The notes beneath the pieces were generated by a model that ran no database searches, had not been told where the DNA came from, and saw nothing but the letters and a program-made list of their open reading frames with translations. Below, in pieces: positions 25,601-39,349 of a stretch of 64,000 nt of DNA. The stretch comes from Fasciolopsis buskii (lineage: Eukaryota; Platyhelminthes; Trematoda; Plagiorchiida; Fasciolidae), in the NCBI GenBank assembly GCA_008360955.1, contig LUCM01005569.1:172994-236993 (forward strand), in the 5' to 3' direction. The position numbers were made by a program, and so were the translations under genes. Positions within the stretch are counted from its first letter, which is position 1, and each line of letters opens with the position of its first letter.

Positions 25601-28600
25601 TGTATGGTGATCAGTACCAGCTATGTATTTTCAGGTGCTATTTTGATATCTTATAAATAATTCATGTGTTTTGATACAAAGGTCTGTCAAAACATCTCAG
25701 CGAAATTTCTTGCAGGCCAGCTGAATTTCTATGCAATGATCTCACTCCTTGTCATTCTTATTCGAACAAATGACAGAAATTTTTGAGTCGATGTGTCCTT
25801 TGTTTTTGTGTTAAAATTCAAATGTTCTACTCTGTTTAGAGAGAAAGAAATTTTTAATAAGTATTGTTTGAATTTTCTTGTCTGAAACAATTTCTTCGAT
25901 CTCATTTGTTGTTAGTCTCTTCCCCGTTTGACAGTTGTCAGCTATCTCCGTTTCCCTCTGAAATGACGCTTTTAGCTCGCTGTTTCCTGTCATAGAGTAC
26001 AATGCGAAACAATACAATACCACCAGTGAGTCAAACCAATTCAACTGTGATACAGATGCTGTCTTGTTACACGCTAGTGGAGGATTTCAAAACCTAGGCG
26101 GTCCTACCCACCTGTTTACCTCTTCGAACAGTGGGTTCGATACAATAACCACGTATGGCACAATTTTACACCATCTTTTGTATTCAGTCAGCAATAATGG
26201 AAGCCAAACGATTATATTTTTGGGTTCAGAGCTAGAATAAATCATTCGAAATTAGTTGCACGCACGGCAAAGTATAATCAATGAGCCTGGTGGCCTGTCA
26301 CCTATTATCGCGTTTTATCGACTGATCTGACTTAAATTATCATGAAAGGAAATCGCCAATAGTCAAAAATTGTAACTATTAAATAAATAAAACGAAAGTG
26401 TGGGATGTTACCTACTGGAAGTTTGAATTTTGACAAATCCTTAACTATTAAAAATCCTGGTTGGCGATTCACCGCCGGAAAATTTAATGTAAAGAACAAC
26501 CATGGACAAAACGGACCTTTTAAAATGCACTGAATTCATGAAAGTTTCGTAAGCCGCTATAGGCTTGGGAAGTAAGGACTAACTGTATCCTGCTTCAAGT
26601 GGATGGTAACTGTTCACAGCAGAACGGCTGATGTTGTGCTGTAATGGAGTGCCTTGGGAGGTATCAACTTACGACACCACGGCTAGACGAACTGGGAGAC
26701 CCCGAGAAACAACCACGCGTCGGTTTCATCCGGCAGGTAAAAAATTACAGAATTTATGGTTTCCCACCGTATTACAAATACACTTTTGTATTTTATATCA
26801 TAGTCAGGACATAATCATGACTTACTGTGAATCAATTGAAGTAGAGGAAACAACTCGCATAGTAGCATCAAAGATGGTGTGGAACTGCGGCGCACATGAT
26901 CCGTATACTTTGCACGAATCACTATCTTGTCCTCTTCAAAAATGTTTCCAGTTACTTAGTTGCTAAGATGCTGGATGTCAAATCTACCCTTTTTCAAATA
27001 TCTCTTCAATTATCCAAACCAAATTGAACCCCGACGTAGTAATTCTGTCAATTAGGCGCTGAACACACACAAGAAATATAAGGCGTAACAGTGAATTGAG
27101 AAAAAGCAATTTTTCTTAAACAGAATGTACTAATGGATTGTCAAATTCATGAACAGAATATTTTCAGTCCCTACCCTAGCTGACGATTCGGATTATCAAC
27201 CAATATAACGGGCTGCGTGTGCCTCAGACGCATTAAATATGCGTAAGTTAGTCTCCTTCATGTGGGTGGAAAAATCATAAATTTCAAACTTCATGATTTC
27301 GGTCAGCTCGTTTTGAACTTCTATGGCAGATAAGAGGGATCACTGACACAAGCTGTAGCTTATTATATCACAATAAATGCCGCCTTCTTGAAAATAATTG
27401 TCGTTAGTCAGTAAGGTACCATTTATTGTTTGTTAGTTATTTTCTATTGCCTGTTGTTGTGCTGTCGACATCATTCATCTCACAACAGTATGCTACACAC
27501 TCTTAGGCAACAACGCATTTTTATTGCGTTTCGTAGCTAGTACGATATTTATCTTCAAAGCTGTGCATCTCGATTAAAGGTTTCTGTGAGAAATTCGGGC
27601 AAGCAGATTGCAAATGCTACTCAGATTGAAAAACGTTAGTGTGTTTGGCTTAACCAGGCCAAATACCGAAAGGTCCCGTTGTTGGATTCAGCTTTTATGA
27701 GTACATAGAATGCGAATCCGGTAGAAAATATCCCACTCTGTTGGCTCGTTGCTCAGGCGGCACTCAGGGCACTTACTGTCATGCGAAAGTGCTGTCCTCT
27801 TTTAATTTCGATAGGCTACCGTCTGCGTGATGAAAGCGAGTAGTTCTTTACTCCTCATCGACAAACTGTCTGGCAAATGAACTTGCGGCATGTTGTTTTC
27901 GGCCTTGTTACCCATCTGATAAAGCATCCTGGGTTGCTTTTTCAAATTCTTCTAGACCGTCAAGAAATCTTCACTTACGATTTAACCAATCAAGCACTAA
28001 CGATTTGTTCAAATGAAACAAACGGCGAGAATAAGCGCATTTTGTCTTCGCGATAGCCTCGTGCTAAGCTTCAATTTGTCCTTTGGCAGTATGTCAGAAC
28101 TGACTGGCATCGATTTTAGGAGACTCACATTGTTATGCGTCTGAAATGTAGTTGCTTCCAACCAAATCAAAATTCATTTTCTAATGAGAGCGATTTGTGT
28201 TAAAATTCCATCTGTACCAGCAGTACAATAGAAATTAGGTTATTATACATGACTAAAGAACTACATTTTCGATCTGAGAGTTATACCGGGAATAATCATT
28301 GTTTCCGGCGCTAACAAAAGCTAAAAAACGCAAACCACAAATTTAGAATCCTCTATAGTACCGCTAAATGTACATCTCGAATAATGGTATCTATTTATCA
28401 TTGTTTTGTGGATCTATCAATGTGTGTGCTTTTGTGACAAATTAATCACTGACATCTGGTGTCAGTCTGTGGTCAAATTTCGGCTTACTCACACAAAAAT
28501 ATGAATCGGTTTTAGAGAAAATCGAAATTCCGTTCAAATCATCATACAGATATCATTGTAAGTCAATTGTTGATAATTTACCGAATGCATTCTAAGACTC

Positions 28601-31068
28601 CTAGGCTACGAATGCATCTTGATGAGCTGCGGAGAGCTTACTTCAACAATCTATCACTGATTTTGTCTCTTGTAAATGATAAAGCGTTTATTTATCTACT
28701 TTTAGTTGTCTATATTTTGTCTCATCATCGGTTTGCCTGCCAACCAGCTTTTTAAAATATCCAATTATAAGATGTATACTTCAGATTTGGCCTGCAGGTG
28801 ACAAATGAAATCGGTTCATTTAATAAAGGAGTACCATTTGTCACCGAGTGATATTGCCTCTTGGAAGTTCTTGCGCTGTACCGTCGCAGTGATTTCGCCA
28901 TGTACCGCTCTTCCAACCGAGTTCTTTGTATCATAAGCAAAGTGGTAATCAAAACTAACACCAATCTACCATTTCCATCAATCAATGAGGACGGAATTAA
29001 CGAGTGAAGAAGCCTTACGTTCCGAATCATTCAGCTAGCGACAGAGCTGTTCTGCATACGGCAGTAATGAACGTGACAATATGCATTTTGGCTATTCATC
29101 TCGGGCCTTTTATGCATCACAAATGTTATATCCGTCCACAAGGTGTCACTTGGAAATGACGATTCCAAGAGCTATTTTCTAAACCCTTATTACAGCGGAT
29201 TTCTCTACGCCATATACTGGTCACATTTCATGGTCCGAGTTGGCCGTGAAATATACTGTCACCAGTGGATATGAAATCCAATCGGATAGAGTTAGATAAA
29301 CAAGATGGCACTCCTTTGCATTATTCAACAGTTGAGTTGTGAGAAAAAGCATGGCGAGAACGTTTGTATCATTTCGTTTTGTTTGTTATTAAGTTTTGTC
29401 CTTTGACCATCGCAATCCATTCTTAATGAACACATCAATCCAATCTCCAAAAGGGTACATTACAGCAAACACCAAAACCACAAGGTACAAGTAAACATAG
29501 GTTTCCGGTGTTTTCATCTTCATGCCAAAAGATTATTAGGGAGGATTGGAAGAAGTACACTGAAAAGGGCTAAATTCAATCTGTGTGAACAGCAAATGGG
29601 AGACGGAATGAACCAACATTGCCGGGAAACGACAAAACAGGAGATTCAATGATATCAAGATGATAATTGGTTTGCAACACTCCTAAATTTGTGCGTGACA
29701 ACCGTTTGGTGATCAGGACCGTTGTTATTCCCTAACACGTCGCAGCTGTGAACAGAGGCTAATGGTAATCCCTGGAACAGTCGATGCAATTAATAGCCTA
29801 ATCGTTATTGACAGGTTTTCTGCCCCTCGGTAAAAATGTGAAGGCCATCTGCGAATGACTTGGTTCTACCAAGTGTTCGACAGTTTAATTTCAGATAGCA
29901 CATTTGCCTCCATCTTAAATCTACCTTGGTTCGTGCTGTTGATGGGTTTCAGATGGCGGCATTCCCGTCTAAAAAGATGTGCCATGAATTGCCATATTTC
30001 ATTCTTACACAATATTTGGTGCGTTTAGCACGTACCTTGGATGGCCTCAATTCATCTGATAATCCAACGACAGTGGTAGAAGAAACATGCCTGGTTAGAT
30101 GATAGTGATATATGACGACTTGAAGTTTCCATGGGAATTTATTCTTCCACACCCATGTGACCGAGATTCCGACACTAGCTGCATCGATAGTGATTTGTGA
30201 CGGTTGCTGGCGCTTTTTACGGCGACAGTGATTCTCAAATGATATATCTGTAGCAAAAAAGTGGATTACTGGTTTGGAAAAAATACTGAGTGAATTTTAA
30301 TAACGGTTGACTTGGAACAGTTAGCATAGCTTTAGATTCCGACGACATGGCAAAATCACCGTGTGAGCAATTAACCATCCTAGAATGCAGTGGTTTGTCA
30401 GCATGTTAGTCATTTGCTGACCATTTCTCATGTCTCATTCCTCGTCCATGCAAAGGCTTTGTGGCGTTCATTTAGGTAGCTGTACGTGATGAAAGCGCTT
30501 TCGCAATTTGAACGGCATGCAATTTGCCGGAATCGAGTAATTAAATCAAAGAAATGAAAATCGTTCAGTATGCCATAAGGAGTCCGTTAAATCGTCTTAC
30601 CTAAGTGAAGACCGGTATGAATGTAAGCATTTCGTCACGATTTTCTTGCTCTTGTCTTTGTTGCTAAAGCTGTTGAATAAAATACACCTTTGATATCTTG
30701 CAAACCGTTGCGCTTGTTCGGCGTGAAGCAGATTCAAAAAATAGTATGCAAAGTGTGTCATTTCAGCACATTTGTTGCCGGTGTGAAATCTAGTTTATTT
30801 TGCACGAATAGGCAGTTTAAAAACCATTTTGCTGCATTGATTGTGAATATTTGCTTACCAAAGCGTTAAAAGCAGTTTCTGGTAATCACTTAATGTTCGC
30901 CTGAGTTTCCCATTTAGAGACAAAGGGATGCAAACAAAAATCGCACCGAGGTATGATTTTGCCAAAAAAAAAAACAATTCAAATTCGCTGCGTTGAGACT
31001 TCATTCTCCTCAACTACGAAGAACAAAACAACTTTGGCTGACTGGAGGAAGTGTTGACTAGGAATCAG

Positions 31069-31348
31069 CCTAGATGGGGTATCGCAAAAGTTTTCGGATG
31101 GATGTGGGACCAAAATGCATTGACACGTGGGTTGTTTGAAACTAAGAGAATGGTAATTTGCTGTTTTCGTGATGGTCAGCACGTTTTTCTTCTTTCATTT
31201 CCTAATGGTGACATGAAAATGAAGAAAGATGGAAATTGATGAATGTTGGTTTCCCATTCCAAACTCTTTCCAGAGGAGCACAACTGCACACAGTATCAGT
31301 TATTCCCAGATGATGAAGAAGATATTGATTAAAGAGCTGGTGCCATAA
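31069..31348 (+). CDS. Candidate two-exon coding end with a 121-base intron, unknown product
   Basis: Exon one (31069-31152) follows AATCAG and encodes PRWGIAKVFGWMWDQNA, then LTRGLFETKRM. It ends at ATG|GTAATT. The proposed intron (31153-31273) ends in a pyrimidine-rich CAAACTCTTTCCAG. Exon two (31274-31348) continues in phase with RSTTAHSISYSQMMKKILIK and stops with TAA at 31346-31348. Donor, acceptor and phase agree, but both exons are short and no family is recognised. Confidence 0.15.
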
Positions 31349-33805
31349 AGTTAGAAGACGGACAAATGCCATGACTGCTTTTCAGCCTCAGAATGCCAGC
31401 AGACTAATCTGCACAAGTCTTCCTGTTCGCCCAACAGTAACCAGTAAAGGAATTATAATAGAGCTTTCAAGGTGAACGTTTTCTGTTCACATATCTACAT
31501 GAACGGTAAAAATTCCCCCAAATATATCTCCGGCTAATTATGAGTTTACTTGAGGAATTAGAACGAACAACTTTGCCATCACTTACTTTGATAGCTATCT
31601 TTGTTTAGCGTCAAACGTTTACTTATTATTTAACTATACCGAGGTTCGCTGATTCGCAGAAATCAACAGGCTTTGTGACTGATTACCATGTTTCGTGTTT
31701 TTGTGTGAGATGTCACTTCCATCACTGGCACTTTCAAAGGCTCGCCTTCGTCTTACCAAGCATGCGGTGCAAGGCAGAAACACGTTCACGCAAGAATGTC
31801 AACGGTTCCCAATGGACTGGTCGGTCACGAGGTTGAACTGAATCCAACAAGATGGTCCATACACCACTGTCAATCCAGCGGATCGCTTCCGCAACCAGTG
31901 GTTGAATCAGAAGATCTCATTTGTGCATCGAGAGATAGCCTGCCTTTAGATGCTAGATGACAATTTGCTTGAACGTTTAGACTTCTATTGTACTTCACAT
32001 ATTTTTAGCCTTTTTACCAGTGACTCTCCGGGACAGATGATGAATGTCTTTGCCATGTGCAGCTTCGGGTGAAAGTCTGATAGCTTGTGGAACCAAAAGG
32101 GTAGAATTAATCAAAAGAAAAATGGCAGTAAATCAAATGTTTCTACCCATTGGACTTGTGGAGACCAATTCCGACCAGTATGCCTACCCTATTTTTGGGA
32201 GAGTTTATTAAAATATTTCTTGTTCTGATCAAAAGTAATCAAATCGGTTTTATTTAGCCGCATTTCCTTCAGAACCGAGTGACACGTTTGATCGATCTCA
32301 GTCTTTCCTTTCAAGACACGTGAACTAGTTATCGTTTTGCTATTTCGCTAGTCATCTCCTTTTACTATGATGACAATAGGACCCAACTGTCTACGACGCT
32401 CTTATTCGCGATGTACCAAGAATCAACCGTCTAGTTCGCAGATATCTCCCACGATGAATAAGTAGTCCTTGAGAAAAAAATTCCGCAAATAATACTTGTT
32501 TGGTGAAATATAGTTTGTAGTCCGTTTAAAAAACTTGGAGCAATCATATTACTGGTGTTCATATTGACGTATAGGAAGGAAAAAGCTTCATTCAGACTTC
32601 CATGATCCTTAGCATAATTATTCATGGTTCCATCCTGCTAATTTTTTCTTCCCAGAAAATATCCGAGAACCAAAGCCACTTATTGTTGTGAAGAAAACGT
32701 ATTATATATTTAAGACATATTAAAAAAGAAAAAAATTCGATGAGGCTGGTAAATTTTTGTCTTTTATCATCGATCGCATGCCTCACATGTTCAGACTATC
32801 AGCGCTTAGAAGTAGGAAAAACCGAATGGATAGTGTGTCGTGTAATGCATATTCGAAAAAAAGATAGTTGGATGGCAGAAATCCATCAAATTCCTGAACA
32901 CGTAGCAGTCCAATTGTGAAGAATACTTGTACACAGGAAAAATCTGTGACTTACATGAATGGGAATGATTGTTGATGTACGCTGGCCGATGATGTTTGTG
33001 TTCGTCAACACTGAACGGACATGAAAATGTGAACAAGTTCGTGCTATCAAAGATCGCTTCCGAACTAGCACAATAGGACCATTAGATACCGAAAAGTCTA
33101 AGAAATTGTAGCTTCCGGGATATAGAAATGGGGAACTAACAAAGGCGTATCTAGAAAAGCAATCTCTTTTTGAATATGAGTGGAAAATTGCAAACTAAAG
33201 TTAACGAATGATAAAAGATGCATCGGCCTAAGGACATGCGAGCATGCACACAAGGAATGCACGTGATTCAATCAAAGGAATGAGTAAACCTAAAACCTTT
33301 GAGTGAAGGGAGGCAATGAAACCCATTCCCAAAGAACCAGATAATAAAATTCAAACAAAAATGATCACTGGAATACTTGTACACTAAGATGAAAGTTCTG
33401 TATTTTTAACTGATGAAAACGTTTCCTCAAATGCATTAAAGAACAAAGAACAGCAAGAACATTTTCGCAATTAAGCAAATTCAGGAAATCGACATTATAA
33501 GTAACTAAATTGGCAAAGTAACCTTTTATTTTCTAAGTAGTTTACTAATTATATGTAGTTGCTACAACTGTTCAAAATGTTTGCATGGTTGTTTTCCAGG
33601 GGTCCATATGACAACCTGAGTTTTTATCCATTTGCATCGTACCGAGCAATTATTAGGGTGGATCGCCACAAACCGGGTAAATTTAGGACAACATTTGGTG
33701 GTTTGCTTCTCCATAAAACAGAGACATTATTTCGGTTTTGATAAAGACGGTGACTGATTGGGGAAACCGATATCTACAGTCAGTTTGAACGAGATAGGAT
33801 GTGTT

Positions 33806-34056
33806 CTAATTTATTGTTCCCCTCAAAGCCTTTTGTATCTTGTCACATTCGGCATTGTTTACTCTTGCACGAATGCTTGCCATTACTTTCCGAAGCTCTT
33901 CTTGCCTAGCATCCGGAGCTAAACAAAGAGGACTGTTGAAGCCGTGAGCGGTCGCCACGTTAGTACGCTGCGCTTCTGCAAAAGTGAATATTTTATCACC
34001 AAAAATTTCTTTCCTTTCGAGATTTTTTCCCGAGTCAAACAGACGTGTGTACTTAT
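33806..34056 (-). CDS. Candidate terminal exon, unknown product
   Basis: This frame of about 83 codons ends in TAG at 33806-33808 and is preceded by an acceptor-like TTTCCTGAATGACTGCAG (cut after 34057). The product is charged and soluble-looking, with an amphipathic, possibly helical C-terminal half (KVMASIRARVNNAECDKIQ). I recognise no family. AATAAA (33810-33815) overlaps the last codons. The frame also contains an ATG at 34066, so a short intronless gene is possible. Length alone does not exclude chance. Confidence 0.2.
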
Positions 34057-36138
34057 CTGCAGTCATTCAGGAAACAGACGCATTAAATTTGTGGGATTGT
34101 GCAGTTTCGTGCCATTCTCGCGGAATGCAGTTTACCCAAATGCCAACATGATTGCGCAACTGCCAAAAGCTGAAACAGCGCAAACAAATCTAGTAAACGC
34201 TGACAATCTTCTGATGTGCATAAAATCAATTATCAGCATTACCTTTGTTCGCATCTTTTAGAATGACCGACCACGCTTGTTACAGCAGAAACACGCCGGG
34301 ATGCTGAGCACCCCAGCTCTACATATTAGAGATTGATTTGCCCTTGATTGATTTGCTCAGCGGGATCTGATATCGAACTGTATCCCTTAGGTTTTGAGGA
34401 CGGCTATTTACGTTTGCAGTAGATGTCGTATCGATAAGATTTGGTTTGAGTAGTCATGATGCCGATTGCATACTGTGTTCAGTGAGAGTGATGCCAAGTT
34501 ACCACTTGCTTGGTTGGAATAATTACATTGGATAATGTGCAAAGATCACATGAATTGAACTTAGATAAAGAAGAATTATGGAGAATTTTAGCTCGATATC
34601 TGATCGGGATATTTTCATTACTTCCATAGAATTCATATCGTCTGGGCAGGAATTAGTTTTGTCATGCTTTTATATGGACACAAATCCACCAGTGTCATCG
34701 CATTCAGTTTCATTGCAAAATAAGGAAAACAAAGGAAGTCAAAGAGGAACAAACGCTGATTTCAAATTCGAATGGTGAAATGATTTTGCCTAATAATAAG
34801 CGTAAAAGGTTTCCAAAGTTCAGACACTACGCACACTAGAAGAACGTGGTCAGTGAATGAAAATAGAAATTCGAAGTTGGAGGACTGTAATTAGTATGTG
34901 CGAGATTTGGGTGTTATTTTCCTACAGTCACGGAGTTCCGTTTACTGTTGCAAAAGAAAAAAATACAGTTCAATGTACTTCAAACCCACACACTTATTTG
35001 AAGTACGGCAGGCAATAATGCAGGTTGACCTATTTCATTGCACCCAATGACATTTGCTCCCGGATTTTGTGAAGACAGATGATTATATCAATTTAGGCTT
35101 TTTATGACCATTCGTTTAATTTGGGTATCCAGTGTATGAGAACAATGAACAGTTAGAATGATCGACCTGGTTATCGTTGACCGTATCATTCCTAACTTAA
35201 ATAATTCATTCATTAGTACGAGTAGAAATCAGTTCATATATTTGAATCTTACGCAAGTGCTTGAAGTAAATCATCTTCATTGATTTGTTTATGGGACAAA
35301 TTTGGTAATCGGTCACGTTCGTCCTGCAGTTTCGCCGTCCAGTTAGCCATTAGAAATCTAGAAATCCATTCGCAAGTGCTTTATTTTTGTCAAAAGCCGT
35401 CACAGCAGTGCTAATGTGAAACTGAGCAACTTTGATATTCCTCAGTCAAATTTAGATGTCTAGTCACGCTTTGATTTTAGGACAATGTATGGATTTTAAA
35501 AAATGAAATAGTTTAATGTCTGAAAGATGCACTTAATATAAAGCTGAGCACCGTCCGGCGAAAAATGTTTCCAGTACTTCATTTCCAATTTGATTACGGA
35601 TTACGTGGAGACAATATGAAATCAAATCATGCATTTGAACATGAACAATCACAACCAAGACTGGGTGCTTTGTTAGTCAACTTGTCAAACTGTAAGTGTG
35701 ACGCAGGCATTTGTGTCCTTTGTAAGGTCTGTGGTCAACAGTCTAGGTTGATAAAGTGTCGCATTCTGAAAACAGTGAAAGCTGTCACGATCCGGCTTCA
35801 CGGTCCTCCAATGTGAGCTCAAAAACAATTTGTAATCGCCTTTCCTCTCCCTTGGCTTCCACTCCCAAACAAAACCTAGACCAGAAAATGTTTGGCAGCC
35901 AGTTCATATTTTTGGTTGTGCATGAGGCAGCGCCAATCCCTACCCACACACTGTTATCTGACTAAACTAATTCCTCAGATTTTACGCTAATGTTTTGTGA
36001 TGTTACGGTGCGAGTATGAATCACTAAAAACGAGTTTGTTCGTTAAACTACGTTCTCATCATATGATTGGTTAACTCAACCTATAGATCGCTAAGTGACG
36101 CACACAGTGGGCCTTGGTCATCTATGGGCCACGTTATC

Positions 36139-36608
36139 TTATGTGTGCGAATCAATCCCTTTTTGGCACATGTCGGCTGTTAGGTCCATGATGCCTATGG
36201 CTTCAGCAAACGACAGTACGTGAAGATGAATGGCCACGCATTTGTTAAGGGAGACCACGGATACTCAAGAATGTCTTGTCCAGATTAACCGTATGCCCAG
36301 TATGAACTATGTTTGCCAAGATGGCATGGTTTCTCCACCGAGTTTGCTCGCAGCTTAGCCAGCTTGGGTGATGGTCGTTGATCCGAAAAGACAGCTGTCG
36401 TGTAGTCCGACCAACATAAGATGTATCACGAAACATATCTGGACGAGTAAATAACCGCTGATGAGGTCAGCGTAGACAATCTCTCCTTGTTTTTGGTCTG
36501 AATTACAGGAAGGTCCTTTAGCGCACAACACAATGAAGGGGCATTAAGAGAGTTAGAGATTGGTCTGCCCAAAAGTCGACTTAGGTTATCACTGCGCGTC
36601 ATGTCCAA
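36139..36608 (-). mobile_element. Penelope-like retroelement remnant: end of ORF with GIY-YIG endonuclease
   Basis: This is a decayed C-terminal part of a Penelope-like element, whose protein combines a reverse transcriptase with a GIY-YIG nuclease. It reads in three consecutive frames. Segment one (36608-36426) ends in the linker SSAVIYSS. Segment two (36436-36245) holds the GIY-YIG core: SYVGRTTRQLSFRINDHHPSWL, in which the usual YIG is YVG, then a conserved-looking AILANIVHTGHTV. Segment three carries LHVLSFAEAIGIMDL and a stop at 36139-36141, matching the usual tail (leucine-rich stretch, then AEAI) of these proteins. The two frame changes show the copy is dead. The frame stays open for a short way upstream of 36608, but I cannot recognise reverse transcriptase motifs there. 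Family membership comes from motif recall, not a search. Confidence 0.82.
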
Positions 36609-37324
36609 AAACAGCCCACTAAAAAGATAAGCAAAACAAAGGGTTCAGTTGTCAACGGCGCTTCCTATTTAAGATGTTTTCACTTGAGGCGCCACATAGT
36701 TGTTCCATGCTATTGCGATGTTTCATCCGAAAGTTGTCAACGACGGATTTATTCACCACCGGTACATATCATATTGCATCTCTTGCTTAGTAGTTCATTA
36801 ATATTTCCTATTACTTTACTGAAGCAACCTTGGAAAAGACTCGGATTATCATTGCAGTGAAAATCTAACCACCACTGATCTTTTCTGCTTCCGTCTACTT
36901 ACTAGATGCTACCTAGACAGTTATCAGTTTTGCTGAAAGGTGGAAACGTTATGCTTAAACCTGTTCAATCAATATGCTGTCGTCTAAAGTCAAGTTAATT
37001 AATCTTCCAATATCTCTGGTGTTTTGTTTACCTTACTTGGATATGAGTTAAAAGCATAATTCAGCACTTATAATCTTATTAACTCCCCATGTACTAGTAG
37101 GCGTAGGCTGCTGATTGTGTCAGTGCAAATCCCAAAGAACTGACTTCGTCGCATTAAGTCATTCATCCCCACCTCCAAACCAAACACAAAACGTGTTCGA
37201 CTGTTCAGAATATTTCCCAGTCAGTTTGCAGATACGGCTGCCCGTCCAGGAGAGCTTAATTGCCACGAAATATTCATTATCTGCACTAGGGAATTTAATG
37301 ATGAATATCCTTGTGAAATCCCCT

Positions 37325-37580
37325 TGTTTTCATGGAATAATTCATCATGTAATATCATCGCTCAACTCACCAGTAAGAAACCATGAAAGCACTGTACAGC
37401 TGTTTCATCCTTATTAGGAATCATGAGCAGTTTATAACCACCAAGCCCGTGCTGGAATGCGAAATCGGAACGAATGATTCTGAGTCGAACGCCCTAGCCA
37501 TTGCGCTACCGGGCAGGCTCTAAACGGTTTGTTGGACTTCACCACATGATATTGCAGCTATGCTGTGTTGCTGATTTTCA
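37325..37580 (-). repeat. tRNA-derived SINE, family B, copy 1
   Basis: On the minus strand a leader with CAACAAACCGTTTAGAGCCT precedes a tRNA-like unit. Its A box is TAGCGCAATGGCT (37496-37508) and its B-box-like element is GATTTCGCATTCC (37454-37466). The loop CTCAGAA would carry a CAG (Leu) anticodon. A body containing AAACAGCTGTACAGTGC follows, ending near ATGAAAAC. It aligns with 54387-54626 along the whole length. Confidence 0.8.
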
Positions 37581-39302
37581 ATAAACCGTTTGCACCCACC
37601 TCATATAGTTCGTCGGGTGCGGCGCTTTACTCAGGATCAGTCGTTTCACGTTCACGCTCGCATCGGGGAATGATGGAGATGTACCGCTGATAGATCCCAG
37701 CAAGTATTCAGTTGGCTTCCAGTAGTCCCAAGGGTTTAATCGATGACGTGAGCATTGTGTGAGAGAGGTTTTTTTAAAGCACTTCAAGGGTCATGCTGAT
37801 AGCAAATGAAGACCAATGGGACATAAAATAATTTAAACTTCGTCGAAGAATTGTCTGGTCAAAATAGACCAGTCGCTGTCCAATAGTCTCCTTCGTTCCC
37901 GCCTCACACTATTTGCTATTTCATGTGGAAATTGTTGATTTGCGCTTCAAAATATTGTAATGTATCTTACTACCCATCCGTTAATCGATACACTTTTATC
38001 CGTGAATTGCCAACAAATGTAGTAACAAATTTCATTCAACCTTGAAATTCTTAATTCTTCGGCAAACCGGAATAGACTATTTTCTTGACCGGTGTGTCAC
38101 GTTTTTGCGGATATTTGGGTGCACGTACAGGTTCATTTTGGAGTCAGAATACAAGCTGAAAAATTAACCACCATTCAGAGAGCTAGAACTACGAGCCAAC
38201 AGTTGTCGTAAATTTAAACGTGCTCTCCACAGTTAGCTTTTACTGAACACAAATGAACTGGCCGGTGGCACTAGATTTCAAGCAGTAGGTGGGCTGTCGG
38301 CTTTCTAGTGGTCACGCATAATAGAATGTTCATCGTGGAAGCTTTGTTAGTCTCCCTTACTGCTCGGGGTTTTTCTCGATGGTCAGTCTGCCAAATTCTG
38401 GTCGGTCGTGCATTATTGCTCAACTGGACCGATTTGTGGCAGACTGCGCAAACTCCGCCTTGGTTGTACGCTAACATCGTATCCCCGCTAACCGCATAAG
38501 AATAGAGGATAAAACTTAAAACTATCTTTGAGATTAAGCTATTACCCTACCTTTTTCATTAAGAATGCATGTGTATAGATTCAAAGGTGCTATTTCACAA
38601 ACGAAAATAATCAAGATGTGCTAGTTTCAGTTGCATTTATCCACATTGCAGCAATATTGAGTTTGGAGTCATTAAGTTAATCACACATTTCCCAGGGAGC
38701 AAAACAAATAAGCAATCAAAGACGACCTCTTATTGAACTAGCAATAGTCTAGGGTATTCACAAATCAATCAGTCTTTAAATACGCTTAAACGAACCTCAA
38801 CTTTTCGACTCCCCATGTCTACACCGCTGCAAGTGAGTTCGTCTTAAGACCATTGTTTGAATCGTCCATAAGCTATCCGTAAGGGTTAGGTGATACCAGG
38901 AGCAACCTCGGCAACGTAAAAGGGTAGACGCAGGACCAGTTGTGTTGCAGGAAACCGGAATTAAACATGACCAATGAAGATGAAAATTCGTTGGCGTCAG
39001 GGGTGTGGAAATTCAGGTTCATAGTCTGATTTGAGCCGACGCAAGAAAGGCTCAGCGGGGGATTAAAAATGACGAGTCGCTCGAACGGTAAACGGCACCG
39101 ACAACCGACAATTAATTACCAAACAGCGAAATCTAATTTAAGAGCGCAAATGAAAACGATAAAATTTGGCAAGTGCAACCTCACATTTCACACTCACAAA
39201 CTACGTTTTGATTCACAGGTCGATTGTCATTTACAAGGTTTTCGATAAAACGTTTCGCAGATTTGAGCATCAGTCACGAGTATGTTCAGTCATTTCATGA
39301 TG

Positions 39303-39349
39303 ATTTATTAATTGCTTCATAGAACATTGAAAAAATGCAATTAATAAAT
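39303..39349. repeat. 13-bp perfect inverted repeat (hairpin)
   Basis: ATTTATTAATTGC at 39303-39315 pairs exactly with GCAATTAATAAAT at 39337-39349 across a 21-base loop. A further TTCAGT/ACTGAA pair lies just outside. It is AT-rich and could be a cruciform, a transcript hairpin or a remnant of a small inverted-repeat element. Confidence 0.6.

Larger units (their letters stand above)
22680..36138. other. Mostly unassigned non-coding sequence
   Basis: Except for the low-confidence exon candidates at 31.1 and 33.8 kb I see only short frames. The longest (24149-24604, minus, 151 codons) is lysine-rich, lacks a recognisable domain and could be chance. A-rich runs occur at about 23300 and 30964. 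No long tandem repeats are visible. Confidence 0.5.

Noticed and set aside
27700..27820. Minus-strand short frame with KCPECRLSNEPTEW, like a small zinc knuckle
   Set aside because: Only about 38 codons, a single CxxC and no second metal-binding half.
35565..35965. Two plus-strand frames with a possible 50-base intron (donor at CAAACT|GTAAGT, acceptor at GTCAACAG)
   Set aside because: The join that would link the two frames gives an immediate stop in every phase I tried, so it is not a consistent gene model.
37115..37417. 100-codon plus-strand frame
   Set aside because: Overlaps the family B SINE and has no domain.
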